Assembly: GCA_019188255.1 (NCBI GenBank)
Contig: JAETXT010000006.1
Span: forward strand, 372,001-436,000
Source of the DNA: Verticillium longisporum
Taxonomy: Eukaryota > Ascomycota > Sordariomycetes > Glomerellales > Plectosphaerellaceae
Direction of reading: 5' to 3'
DNA length: 64,000 nt
Part shown: piece after piece, positions 47,678 through 59,298 of the stretch
How the letters are laid out: each line of letters starts with the position of its first letter
Numbering within the stretch: position 1 is the stretch's first letter
Program-made: the position numbers and the translations under genes
Notes under the pieces: model-generated
The model's database searches: none
Told to the model about the DNA's origin: nothing
The model's input: the letters and a program-made list of their open reading frames with translations, nothing else

Positions 47678-48187
47678 TGCTGCTTCTGCTACTTTCTCTA
47701 CCTTCTGCGTCTTCCTCTCTGCTTCTGCACTTTGGCCCCTGTTTCGCGCCCGCTCCTCTGCTCGTGCCGTGACTGACCAACGGTACCAGAAAAAATGGGC
47801 GTCCACAGAGTCCTCGAAGCGCTCGAGGCCAACGACTGGGACCAGGGCGACATACCCTCCGACCTGGAGGACGAGCTTGGCGGCCTCGAGGACGGCAAAG
47901 ACGACCCCGAGAGCCTCGATTTCGGCGTCGACAGGGCCGACTTTGAAGGTCTGCGGCAGGCGATATGGGGCCTCGACACGGATCCGAGGGCCGAGGGCGA
48001 CGGTGACGCCGAGGCCAGGGGCAGCGGTTCGCAGGACGAGCCGTTGGACGAGGCGGCAGAGGTCGAAAAGCTGGAGAGCGCGATGCGCAAGCTGCAGGCC
48101 GTGCGGGACATGAGCGCCGGCTTGCCGGAGGAGCAGCGGAAGAAGATGGCGGCCAAGGCCGTGAACGAGGTGATGAAGGATCTGTAG
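47063..48187 (+). CDS. Alpha/gamma-adaptin-binding protein (p34/Irc6 family)
   Basis: ATG 47063 opens ANPKRILALAAHDRQDDLAHFLGALTG, the small-GTPase-like N-terminal fold of this family. It continues through LTTSYYTATVPVWLDLVAD and LDALGGVVVVLPVARG to LLLVLAP. The next conserved part (GEWEDLCGAAGLEFVRVRG) is one base out of frame. A 41-nt GT-AG stretch at 47501-47541 would join the frames in phase 0, but it is very short and has no branch site, so a frameshift is equally likely. The following intron, 47633-47789, contains a CTG microsatellite. It joins NEFG to EKMGVHRVLEALEANDWD and the C-terminal adaptin-binding helix (VEKLESAMRKLQAVRDMSAGLPEEQRKKMAAKAV). With both introns the protein has 308 residues. 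Family members bind AP-1/AP-2 adaptins and regulate clathrin-mediated trafficking. Confidence 0.82.
47647..47688 (+). repeat. CTG trinucleotide repeat inside an intron
   Basis: Nine uninterrupted CTG units followed by TTG, two CTG, CTT and one more CTG. It lies within the second intron of the Irc6-like gene. Such tracts vary in length between isolates. Confidence 0.85.
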
Positions 48188-49091
48188 GCACCGCGCTTGC
48201 ATGCGCTCTGTAACAAACTCGTGGCGCCTCTGGTCCGTGACCTCGTTCTGCTCGTGAGCCCGGTCCTTTCCTTTGCCATACGACAGGACAGTCTCGGCTT
48301 TCCATTTGGTCACAGCTCCCGCCTGAATACCGGGCTTTCGACGGCGTGCGAGCCTCCACCTCATCTGATATGGCTGGGGTTTAGCCTGCGTTTATGCGAC
48401 TTTGGCGCATCTTCTTGCGGGCACGCATGAGTTGTTTTAAGAATACTAAGTAGTGCAACCTCTTTCCAGATCCTTGGAGGACCAGCGATCGCTCCTTTTA
48501 TTTCGTTTCGGAGCTGGCCTGGTACTTTGACTTAATTGTGAATAGAGGAAGACTTGTCTCCAACGTCAAATACATCAGGCCGCGCTTGTCATGATATGCC
48601 TCCTTGACTAGCGTCTCAGCACATGCCATCACGGCGTCTGTGTCCTACTTTGTCTTTATTTTCGCTGCTTCCAGTACGCCTGGGTCCAGCTGTCGTCTCC
48701 TGGATCGCAGCCTGTTGCATATTTTGTCCGGACCCCAGCAGTTCGTTCGCCCATTTGGACCACAAAAGCCTTGGAGTTTCGAGACCCAGAAAGGCGATCC
48801 CTGGAAGACGGGCCGTCATCGACAAGATTGCAAGCAGGCTAAAGGCAAGGCCATGATACGACTCGGCGGGCTGCATCCTCTTCCCCCGTCTGGCCGCCAT
48901 GAGAAGAAGAACGGCCTAACCACGGGCGAACCTCACCCGTCAGCAGCAGAGAAGCCAAAGAATGGCGGTCCCTCCATTCGAGAAACGAGCGCCATGAAGA
49001 ACGACACTACACAAAGCAAGCACCCCACCATTTCAACATCCAACCGGCAAAAGCCAAAGGCAAAAAGGCAAAAAGGCAAAAGATATCGCAA
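48188..49091. other. Intergenic region before tRNA-Gly
   Basis: About 900 nt with no protein gene I can support. A plus-strand open frame at 48604-49098 runs into the tRNA and has random-looking composition. Purine-rich sequence lies near 49030-49085. Confidence 0.5.
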
Positions 49092-49162
49092 TGCGTGAAC
49101 TGGGAATCGAACCCAGGGCTCCCCGATGGCAACGGAGAATTTTACCACTAAACCATTCACGC
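49092..49162 (-). tRNA. tRNA-Gly (anticodon GCC)
   Basis: A 71-nt tRNA on the minus strand without an intron. The acceptor stem gcgtgaa pairs with ttcacgc. The D-loop reads tggtttagtggtaaaa, the anticodon loop is cgttGCCatcg, and the T-arm is ccctgggttcgattcccag with the canonical GGTTCGATTCC core. The discriminator base is A. The internal A and B boxes for RNA polymerase III are intact. CCA is not encoded, as expected in a nuclear gene. Confidence 0.95.
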
Positions 49163-49726
49163 TGTGAAGACCGGAGATGTGACACCTCGGGTGGATGCTC
49201 GACGTCCTCGCGGCGGAGCATCATGTAGTCTGTCCATTTTGTCCAAATGGGGGGGCAGATTTGTGCGTCTGCGTTGTGGGGCGGCAACCCCCTTTTGGTC
49301 ACTCGCCCGATATTTGAACTCTGACGGTCTTTCACTGCACTGTACAGCGCAATGGATGTTCGAGGACTTGAAGATATGCTTGGGTCACGAGTTCAGCTTA
49401 CAGATGGTCGGTAGTGTCCATCCGCAGGTTTAAGATACGGCTCCGCGAGGCGGCTTGTAACTCAGAGGTCACTCGTTAGTTCGGCTTGTCAGGGGCATTA
49501 CATATTGCGTACCCATCATAGATCAATACAACATCTGCATCCTTTGGATGGGTAACATTATGCGAAGCCCCATGAACAATCACGGGCATTATGCAGAAAC
49601 GCGAGTTTCGGGTGGCACCGACAGCGACGGAGAACCACCCATAGAACTGTCAGACTGGCTTCGCTTACGTTGAGATTTATGCAAAAGAGGTCTATAACAC
49701 GGGTATCGACACATCCAGGGTTCCAA
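49163..49726. other. Intergenic region between tRNA-Gly and the ankyrin gene
   Basis: About 560 nt, A/T-richer than its surroundings. No gene or second tRNA is seen. Confidence 0.5.
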
Positions 49727-51895
49727 TCACCTCTGCTCAGGCGAATACGCCGGCAGCACCTCCTCTCCGCCTGCATTGCCTGAACTGGCCGCAGCTGGCG
49801 CGGCCACGGCAGATGGCGCGGCCGTCGACGGGCTTCCGCCGCCAGATGCCCGCCGCGGTCCGGCCGGGGCCTTCACAGGGGCGACGGCCCCCTTGGCCAC
49901 GAGCATCTGCACAATCTCGGGATCCGCGAGAACGGCAACCAGCGCCGCCGGCTTCGCAGCCCCAGCCTTGTTGATGTCCGCTCCCTTCCCAAGCAGCTCC
50001 CTGACGAGTTCCGTCTCCCCCATAACCAGCGCCTCCACGAGCGGCGTCTTGCCCTCGGCGTTGGCCTTGTTCGGGTCGGCGCCGTGCTTCAGCAGCAGGC
50101 GCGCGTTGCCGACCATGCCCTGCGAGAGGGCGTACAGCAGCGGCGTGTCCTGCCTCCTGAACATGTGGTTCGGGTCGGCGCCGCGCTCGAGAAAGGCACG
50201 CAGGAGCGACGTGTTGCCCTTTTCGAGGACGTGGCACAGCAGACGCTCGCCCCACGAGTCGTACTGGTTGGGGTCGGCACCCTTGGCGAGGACGGCCGTG
50301 GCGAGCTCCGACTCGAACGTGTCCGTGAGCTTGGCGCCCTCGACGAGCTTGCCCAGGAGGGAGCGGCCGACATAGTCCGAGGCATTGGGGTTGGCGCCGC
50401 GCTCGAGGAGCAGCTTGGCCAGGGCGAGGTTGCGCTTGCCGACGGCAACGTGCAGCAGAGAGTTGCCGGTGAGGTTGCTCGCGTTGACATCGGCGCCGTT
50501 CTGGAGCAAAAAGTCGACAATGTCGAGGCGGTTCTGGGAGAGGGCGAGGTGCAAAGCCGGCTGGCCCGTAATGTCCCTCGCGTTGACATTGCCGCCATAC
50601 TGCCGCAAAAGGCGCAGGTGGTCGAGACTTCCCGCCTGGAGTGCCTGGATAAAGACAGAGCGGCCGTTGATGGACGTGGTGTTGGGGTCGGCGCCGTGGT
50701 CAAGGAACAGCTTGAGGATGTCGAGACTGGCACTGCTGGCGACCTCGACGAAGAACGGCTGTCCCGTCCACGTCGAGCTGTCGCGGATACCGGCGCCGGC
50801 ATCAATGAGCAGCTCGGCCATGGCAACGTGACCGCACTCGGCGGCGTGGAAGAGAGCAGGTTTGCGCTGGCCGCTGTGGGAGTCTCTAAAGTTGAGCTGC
50901 GCACCGGCCAAGAGCAGATAGCGCACGGCGGCGGCCTGGTTCGCGCGTGTCGCACAGATGAGTGCCGTGTATCCGTCTTCATTCTGCCCGTTAATGTTGA
51001 CACCCTGGGCAACGAACCCCTTGAGGTGGGCGACGTTGCCGTCCTTGGCCGACTCGCACATGGTGATGACCATGGGCTCCGGCTTTGGGCGTAAGCTCGC
51101 CGTCATGGCCTTGAACGAGTGCGACAAGGACGAGAAGAAGCCGTCCGTAGCCTTCTGCTTGCCCTTGCTGTCGGATGCCGACGAGTACTCCGGCGGCGGC
51201 TGCTCTCGCGACGATGGCGACGGCGAGTGAGCGGCAGCAAGCAGGATGTCCCCCATGCCCAAGACGCGCGCCGAAGCCTCAACCGCCTGGTCCAGCAGCG
51301 TCCGGCCCTGCAGCGCCACGAACCTCTCTTCTTGGGCGGTTGGGGATCTTGCCGTGTCAGCACATGTGGTACGAATGAGAGGAGGAAAAAAAAAAGGCAG
51401 GTAGGCTCACATGTGAACGACAGCAGCAAGAACGGTAAACAGCCGCATATTCGCAGCATGGCACCGCGCAAACTCCTCGACAAGCTCGACATTGAGCGTC
51501 TCGACGTCAAACCCGCCGCCGAGCCGCTGGACCTGCTTCCCGATGACGGCCGACGCGTCATGACACGGCGGCAGCGCCACCTTGAGGGCGCTCTGCACGG
51601 ACGGGGAGGGGGGTGGATGCGGCGAGGTCTCGGACCCAGGGGCAGCAGCAGAAACAGGAGCAGAGGCCGGGCCGGCGTGCCGCAGGGCGTCCCGCAGCGT
51701 CTCGACGGCCTCGCGCAGCTGGGCGAGGCTGCCGGCGAGGGCGAGGAGGCTCTGCAGGCGGTAGCTCTCCGGGTCGACCGTCTTGACGAGGCGGTCGAGC
51801 TCGGCGTGGGTCGAGACGACGTGGGTCGTGATGGAGTCGCAGGCGGCGGCGGCGGCGAGGGCGGCGGGGGCACCCGAGCCGGCGGACATGATCAT
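49727..51895 (-). CDS. Ankyrin-repeat protein
   Basis: Two exons, 51895-51411 and 51323-49727 (87-nt intron, phase 2), encode 693 residues. The N-terminal 165 residues are helical (LDRLVKTVDPESYRLQSLLALAGSLAQ; AANMRLFTVLAAVVHM). The reading continues through FVALQGRTLLDQAVEASARVL, resembling the N-terminal helical region of fungal proteins that place a regulatory domain before ankyrins. From about residue 250 to 640 there are roughly eleven ankyrin repeats with recognisable DGYTALICAT, GQPALHLALSQNRLDIVDFL, NGADVNASN and HGADPNKAN turns. The C-terminus is Ala/Ser/Pro-rich and ends PAYSPEQR. It probably serves as a protein-interaction scaffold; partners and pathway are unknown. A start at the in-frame ATG 51889 is also possible. 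Confidence 0.9.
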
Positions 51896-52634
51896 ACTGT
51901 CTGCGTGGACAACTTTTGGTTTGAGGGGGGTTGAAGAGACGGGCTACGAGTAGAGTGTGCAATGAGCAAGTGCATCAATGGCACCAATGCTTCTCTCTCT
52001 CTTATGTGGTCGCATGTTGACCATGATGTATTTGGCCCTTTTGCTGCTGCCTGGGCGAGAGCTTCGGCTTGGCCGCAGGAGGGGGGAAGGAGCCATGGAG
52101 GGGGGATCAGGCTCCCCTCAATTGACCCTATCGCTCCTGCCTCCGCATGCCCATCACCTCGAATGCGGGAGGCGGAGTGACGGACTGGGAAAGAGAGACC
52201 CAGACGCCCCCCCTGACGGCCTCGAAACGTCACCGTTCATTGGGCGCAGGAACGATCCTTCCAACGGCGCACGCGACGGCCCTCCAATCACGCCCTCGAC
52301 ACACGTATCCGAGCCGCGTGGACTCCTTCTGTCGGTTGCCCGTTGCCCGTTGCCTCTGCTCTGGCTCGACTGACTTGACGGAGACGTAGGGGCTGACATG
52401 ATCCAAGATGTGATTGCCTCTACCGTAAGGTACTCTGGTACTCTGTAACTATGCTAAGGTACTCTACTGCGCCGCCCCGCCACATCGCCGCCTCATCCCT
52501 CCGTGAACTGCTTCCCGCCATCGATGCAAAGTGGTATCAAGAGAAAAACGCCAAAAGTTCCCAGTCAAAAAGAACGCGCTCTTGCCCCGACTCAATCAAC
52601 ACAGCCGCCCCAACCATCTATCCCCCGTACACTC
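51896..52634. other. Intergenic region between the ankyrin and P4-ATPase genes
   Basis: About 740 nt lying upstream of the ankyrin start and downstream of the P4-ATPase stop. No gene is supported. A short TAAGGTACTCTG/TAAGGTACTCTA repeat lies near 52428-52465. Confidence 0.5.
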
Positions 52635-55600
52635 TTACACGTTGGCTCGACTGCCCCCCGTCGCCCTCATCTCAATCGACGTCTCCTCTCCGCCGCTGTC
52701 CTTCGACAGCCACCGCGACGCCTTCTTCTTCTGCTGCTGCTTCTTCGCGCCCTTGACCTTGCCGAACCCCTTCTCAAACGGGTCGCCTCCGTCCTCGACC
52801 TGCGTCACGTCGAGCCGCTGCTGCGACGTGCCCGCCGAGCGCAGCATCACCCCCTGGTCCTTGGCATCGAGGGCCTCGGCGCCGTCGCCCTCCTCCGCGT
52901 CCGCGACGGCGACCCCGCGCTTCAGGGCCTTCTTCTCCTCGCGTTCGACCCGCTGCATGAGGTCCACGTCGTGCGGAAAGTACACCCGACGCATCGCGTG
53001 CACAAGCAGCTCGAGCACGAGCACGGCCCCGAGCGCCACAAGCACGACGGCCCAAAAGTTGACCGTGCGCCCAAAGTTGTCAATGAACGCCCGGCGGATC
53101 TGGTAGATGCGCAGGCTCTCCTCGAATATGCCCGACAGGATGAGGTTCCACAAGAACCAGCCGCCGACCGACAGGAACACGCCGAGGAAGCTGATGATCG
53201 TCTTGGTGTGCATCTCGAGCACCCTGATTCCTTGTTAGCACCACTGGTCCCCAAAACGTGCACAAAAAAAACAAGTCGGAACGTACAAAAGCCTGAGATT
53301 GATAAACACGACGCACACCGTAAACGGAACCGTGCCCATGGCGTACAGAGACGTGTCCTGGTCAAAGGGCAGCTTGTCATAGACGCCCCAGGTGATGTAG
53401 TAAATGACAAACGACTCGGCAATGCCCATGATTGTCCAGCCGAGGTACAGCCACAGGTTGATGGCCGAGCTCCTGTGGCCGTACGAGTAGAGCTCTGGGT
53501 ACTTGAGCAGCGTCTCGGCGCTGAGATCCTTCTCAAAGGCGCCCAGGAAGATGACGGGCAGCGACGTGAAGAGCGTGTTGAACACGGTCAGACTCCAGTT
53601 CTCGTACAGAGAGGTGCCCGTGTAGCCGTTGAACCGCTGGTAGTGCGCCTGCGGCAGGAAGAAGACAATCTCCTTCCAGAACGTGGCGAGGATGTACTTG
53701 CCCGTGCGGAGGTAGTTCCACCGCCCGTGGACGAAGAGCAACCGCTGCAAGAATCGGAACTGCGCGATCGAGTAGTCAGAAATGCGCGCCGCCTGCAGAC
53801 CCTCGCGGCCCGAAATGCCAATGCCCACGTGGGAGGCTTGGATCATGCCAATGTCATTAGCACCGTCGCCAATGGCCAGAGTCAGCGACTTGGGAACCTG
53901 CCGGCGGATGCGTTTGACGAGGTTGGCCTTCTGCGCCGGCGAGGCACGGCAGCAAATGACCGAGTCGACGCGGCCAGCCAAATCGTAAAAGAGGTACGAC
54001 AGCCCCTCGTCATTGTCGATAGTGCTGAGCGTCTGGCCGTCGACCACGACGACCGTGTGCGGCAGCATGCCACGACCGACCTCGGCAAGCGCGGCCGAAA
54101 TGGATTCATTGATCGGGCCTGTCGTTGCGTCGAGGATGAAAAGCTCGGAGAACGGCTTGCACAGCCGTGCCGAGTGCGCAATGTTGATGGCTGTCTCCCG
54201 CTTGTCGCCCGTCAGCATCCAGACCTTGATCTCGGCCCGCCGCAGCTTGTCAATCGTTTCAGGCACGCCCTCTTGCAGCTTGTCCTCGATGGCAGTGACG
54301 CCAGCAAGCTCAAACTTCTCCTCAATCAGTTCGCCCACAGCTTCAATCTTCTCTTGACGGTTGTCGAGGCTCGTCGTTGCCTCGGCGTAGATCGTCCTCC
54401 ACTTGGTATACTCGCCCTCGTCAAGGTACCGGAAGCCGTACAGCAGCGTGCGCAGACCCTCCCTGGCAAAGTCGTCAATGTGCTGGAACGTTCGCTCCAA
54501 GATGGTGCCCTCGTGGAGCGCCGCTGTCTCGTCCACCTGCCCGTCAAGCGCTCTGTCGTTGCGCGATAAGGTAGTGCTGGGCCGGGGCGAGTGCTTGAGT
54601 CCGATGGGGCTCTGCAGCGGAGTGTGGAAGTCTTGGTCCTCCAAGGATCCCCTCCTGGTGCCCCACGGTGACGAGCCTTCGACCAGGGCACTACCCCGCC
54701 GGCTGCCCTCGATCGACATGCGGTGGCCGTCCAGGAGGTGACTATGTCGCTTGGACATGGAGGGCCGGCCTAGGGCCATGCTCGTGCGCGGCGTGCTGTT
54801 GCTGATCCGCCTCTGCTCCTTGCCCTGCTCCCTGCTCCGATGCTTGCTCGCCTTGAGCTCGACGGCGCTGGCTTTCTGCATGGCCAGATGGGCCAGCTTC
54901 AGCCGCGGCAGGATGATGCTGTCGGCACCCTTGCAGAAGACACAGATGCGGCCGTCAGGCATGCGGATGATGATGGACATGCGCTTACGCTTGCTCGTGA
55001 AATCAATGACATCCAAGACCTGGTACGTCTCGCGCACAATGTTGCCGTCGGGGCCAGGGAGCTGAAGAATAACCTCCTGGTTAGGTCGGTCGATCATAAC
55101 GTAGCCGAGGTCGCGCGCAGCTTCAACGAGGGCCTGCTCATCCGGAGACGCAGATTGGTACTCAGTCTGGCCGTCCTTGCCAACCTCAGGAATGCAGGTG
55201 TGGCAAAGAGCAAGGCACAGCAAGAATTGCTTGGCCTTTTTGGAGTATGGCGTGTTCGGTTTACGGCGGAGGTAGTCGAGCAGCTCCTCCGTCTTGAGTT
55301 CAGGCTCATCTTCGGCTCGCGCGGTCGACGCCTTCCACCTTGCCGAAGACATGGACTGACGGCCCGGCTGGGTCGAAGCTGGGTTCGTTTCAATGGCCTT
55401 GCTCTTTTCGGACTTTTGCTTGTCCTTGCCCTTGCGCTTCTTGCGCGCCATGTCGATCAGTTTTTGCTTGGCTTCCTCGTCCCGCTCGACGTCCATGTCA
55501 TGCAGCCACGCCGTGCCGGCAACGCTCATCTTGCGGAAACGCATGACGTTCTCCGTCAGCGTGCCGGTCTTGTCGGAAAAGACATAATTGACCTGACCCA

Positions 55601-57338
55601 AGTCCTCGAGGATGGTTGTTGTGTTGGCCACCATGGGTGTGTTTGTGACAGGGTCGTACATCTCCACATCGCCCATGAGGTAAAACTGGATCACCTTGAT
55701 GATCTCCAAACTAATATACAACGACAGTGGGATGAGGGTGTTGAACATGATGATGTACGCGATAAAGACTTCCTTGAAGCTGAGCGTCCTACCGCCAAGG
55801 AACCATGAGTCGTCCTCTTGCGGGTCTCGCCAGATATAATAGCCACCCGTCAGGCCGCCACTGAGGGCGAGAAGCACAAAGACCAGCCAGATGATGCAGC
55901 GGTTCGCGACGGATTGCATTCGCGGCGCCTTGGCGTGGACGTGCTTGCTGGCGTTCATGCGAATTTTGCACTCCTCGCCCGTGTTAACGACGAGACCAAT
56001 CGTTTCGGTCGTGTTGCGAACGACCGAGCCACGGTACACCACGTTGTTCAGGGAAAGTGGCATCGTCTCTTCCTTCATGGTCACGCGGCCGTCGTAGCGG
56101 TAGAGGTCGATATTAGGGTCTTCAGACACGACCGTCGCATCGCAGGCTTTCAGTCCCTGGGATGTGCCACATTGCTCGGTCAGCACTGGGAGCGCGCGCT
56201 TCGCCTTGAGGTTCGTCTCGCCATCGAGAGCCATCGTCTCGATGTAGGCCACGCTGTGCGGGTTCGTGGCGTGCAGGAGAACTATGTCGGCCGGCACATT
56301 CTCGTCTCGTCGAAGGCGCACGATATCGCCAACCTTGACATCCTGCCACTGAATCAAGGACCAGTCGCCGTCTCGGGCGACCTGCGACTCGCCCATGTCA
56401 TGCATGGGCAGCTCGTCGCCGCCGTCCTTGCCGCCGTGCTTCTTCGTCTTGTTCTTGACGCGGTGCAGTGCCCTCAAATCCTCGCCGAGCACGAGAACCT
56501 CGCTGCGGTTGTCGGCCTTGTCGAGCAGATATCGCCGGTAGTCGTCGTAGCCTTCTTTAGCCATGGACAGTGACACAAAGGCCATCAACGGTGCTATCGT
56601 TGTCCAGCGACCCGTTGTGCTCAGACCAGGGATCATCTGCATGATGGAAATGACGAGGAAGTAGGCGTTGCCGAGCTTGCTGAACTGGAAGATCAACTGC
56701 TTCGGCAAAAAGTCCCAGACGGTGTAGCGGCTCGAACGGATGAAGTTGCCTGTATACGGTTTCTGGGCACGCTCGTGCGCCAGGAGATCTCCGCGTTTCC
56801 TGCCTGGCGTGTTGGGGATGTGGCGGCCATCGGCGCTCGGCGGCAGGGGCTTCTGGCGCAAGATGCCCTCGATGACGACTTTTTGGTAGAGCTTGCGAGC
56901 CCGGGCCGCGGCGGCATCTCTCCTGTCGAGCCATTGCATGCGTTTCGTCAGGTGAGCCCGCTGGCTGGGGAGGGGCGCTTTGGGTTCGTCATCGGTGGTC
57001 GAGTGGGAGACGGCAACGTCGACGGTCTTGGTGGGATCGCCCGTCATGGTGACTTGACTTCGGTGGTGCGCGGGCGAGTCGGACATGTGCGGTTGCTGGC
57101 GAGCGAGATCGTCCTGCAGGCCATCGCTCGAGACGCGGATCTGGGGCGTGGCGGCGCCGTCGATAGATTGGGCCCTTCGCATGGGCTCAGTGTTGGCTCG
57201 TTCGGCGTGTCGCGGCCGTCGCGATCGAGTATCGGATGTCGTTCCAGTCAGGTTCGACGGGTCGTTGGGATTTTGGCCGTCGTCGTCAATGGTGCTGTAG
57301 GAGGAAAAAGCAGGGACCCTTGGGCCGGGTCGGGCCAT
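52635..57338 (-). CDS. P4-type ATPase, phospholipid flippase (Dnf3-like)
   Basis: Two exons, 57338-53287 and 53223-52635 (63-nt intron, phase 2), give 1546 residues. The order is canonical: an N-terminal cytosolic tail; SRYTVWDFLPKQLIFQFSKL with paired helices; the actuator loop with LDGETNLKAKRAL; and the phosphorylation site DKTGTLTEN with Asp near 589. Then come SPDEQALVEAARDLGY, FCKGADSIILPRL, TGDKRETAINIAHSARL and GDGANDIGMIQASHVGIGI, followed by six C-terminal helices. A Ser/Arg-rich insert of about 130 residues lies between KGADS and TILERTFQHIDDFAREGLRTL, as in Dnf3 rather than Drs2/Dnf1. The last exon adds two helices and a Lys-rich tail (AKKQQQKKK). Such enzymes move aminophospholipids to the cytosolic leaflet of Golgi, endosome or plasma membrane, usually with a Cdc50-type subunit. 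The Dnf3 assignment is by layout only. Confidence 0.95.
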
Positions 57339-58818
57339 GATTCAGTAGAAATGTACACGGAAGGGGAGGGGGGCTGAGCATGGGCCCCGGGGTTGCTGGG
57401 AGGCGGGTGGATTGAGTTTCTGGCCGGTGGGCGATCCAGGGAGACGAACCATTCGTCGGCAGGCAGGATGAACGGGAGAGTGATTGAGGATTGCAAGAGA
57501 CTCGGTGCGCGTTCCAGCAATAGATTCGTGTCCGTTCTGCTGCGTCCTTTGACCTTGATTCAATTGGCTATTGACTCGTGTTGGACCTGATACGAAGCCC
57601 GGCAGTCCAGGGTACGCGCGTGCGCGTAAAGATAGAGCAGAGTCGAGTCGGTCGTTCGTCGGGGCGGAGCGGAGTTTGTGTCAGGGTAGTCGAAGACGGA
57701 CGTGACGCCAGACAGGGCAAAGACAAAGAGGAGGAGTGTTTCGCATGCAGCGCGGGTATATACAAGTTGAGATATCGATGTAAAGATGGCGGATGAAGGC
57801 CTCAATCGGCCACGCAAAGAGGGAAAAGCAACAGCGGTGGAAGGACCAGGGAAGGAAGAAAGAAGAGAGAGGTGACCTGGCGTCTGTCTCGCCGTGAAAG
57901 TAAGGTTCCCCAGCAAGAACCACAATAGAAGCTCAGGCGTCTCGTCGTCGCTGCTTCTGGTCTCTAACCCTGCCCGTCGATCATGGCCGTTGATCTCTTT
58001 TGGGTCGTGTCGAGGACGAAGGAGATTCGAGCTGCAAAACTGACGAACTGGAAAGGCTTTGGTGGAGCAGCCTTTCTCGTCATCATCTCCGTAGAAGCCG
58101 GGGGGGGGGCATGAGGAGGCACGGCAGGAACAGCACGGCTGCGGATACCCTCCCAAGGCCCCCGAGAAGGTGCACTGCCACGATGCACCTGGCCAGCTCG
58201 TTGGCACCTGTCGCTCCCCTCATTCGCCCGCCAGGCACACCTGCGCTGCTAGATTCCCTTACCCAGAGCACTAGGCATCCGTCTATGCAACACAAGAAAC
58301 CTCTCTCAGCCAGAGCCCAGCCCATGTGCTCTTCGCCCAACCCACGGCAGACGTCACCAGCGCCCATAACGAAGACGCACGTCGTGGGAAAGCAGAAATG
58401 CCATGTCGGGAAAGACCGCTAGTGAACACTCGCCATCCTCCCTCCATTCCACAACGGCTGCCACCAAAACTCGCCAATCTATCGTGCAAGTCCCTGCCCC
58501 CCTGCCCGTGGTGCACCCTTCAAGCATTAAAGTAGTATTTTTTGCATCAATCCAGAATACAGAAAAGACAAAGAAAAGGGGGGACCGGCTCGCCATCAAA
58601 GCTCCAACCGCCAGGCTTTGCCCCCACATCAAGCACTCGTTCCAATCAGGTCGAATCCTTGAGCGCAAGCCCACACCTATCCCCAGCCAACGCCCTCCAA
58701 TGGCCCCCCCTGATAAACTCTCTGAGCGCGAGCCCGTGCGACAACTCTATCGCGGCCCCTGGTCTGGTCGCCCTTTTCCCCCTTCCCACCCGCCCCATAA
58801 ATCCCCTGATGCTTAGGT

Positions 58819-58840
58819 ACCTACCTTAGGTAAGGTAGGT
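58819..58840. repeat. TACCTTAGG-type hairpin
   Basis: Ten-base arms acctacctta and taaggtaggt around a GG centre, next to another GGTACC. It is similar in sequence to the palindromes at 34420 and 39589. Confidence 0.6.
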
Positions 58841-58970
58841 AGGGTCGCTTGTCAGTCCTCAGCTGCGCGGCGCTCGCTCGCCATCCCGATCGCCCCGGAA
58901 CCCCGTAATATGACCTCGTCCCCCCAATCCGCCGACCCCGCCTTGTGCTAGAAACCTTTGGCCAGAAACT

Positions 58971-59298
58971 ATCCCTTTGAAACCGAATTCAATCTCAGTA
59001 CAAAAAATACGTACCAAAAGGACCCAACTAACGTGGCAGAAATGAGCTTTACAGCTAATTAAATTATAGAATCAGCCCACAGTACATTCACAATAAGCTA
59101 TAATACTATAGGATGTCTAATGACATCAGGCGTACTGGGGTATATAGTGAAGATCCTAGGTGGATTACGTTAGAATGAACCAGGGCTCTAGGTACTAAGG
59201 GGGTGGTCAAAGGTAGCGGCGCTAAACCTGATTACGAAGGCGGTATACGGCTTATAGAGCGCTTTTTGTACTGAGACTGAATTCGGTTTCAAAGGGAT
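58971..59298. mobile_element. MITE-like inverted-repeat element, 328 bp
   Basis: A 36-nt terminal inverted repeat at 58971-59006 (beginning ATCCCTTTGAAACCGAATTC) matches the reverse complement of 59263-59298 with a single A/G difference. The interior is A/T-rich and has no coding capacity. Flanks are t/a at the left and t/g at the right, so a TA target duplication with one later change is possible but not shown. The length, long near-perfect ends and AT-rich core fit a non-autonomous DNA transposon. Confidence 0.8.

Noticed and set aside
46970..48364. Minus-strand open frames of more than 400 codons
   Set aside because: They are antisense shadows of the GC-rich Irc6-like gene; composition is Arg/Ala/Pro-rich without motifs.
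48604..49098. A 164-codon plus-strand open frame
   Set aside because: It runs into the tRNA-Gly gene and has low-complexity Lys/Gln/Arg-rich composition at its end.
52503..54569. A 688-codon plus-strand open frame
   Set aside because: It is the antisense shadow of the P4-ATPase coding exons, which carry all catalytic motifs on the minus strand.
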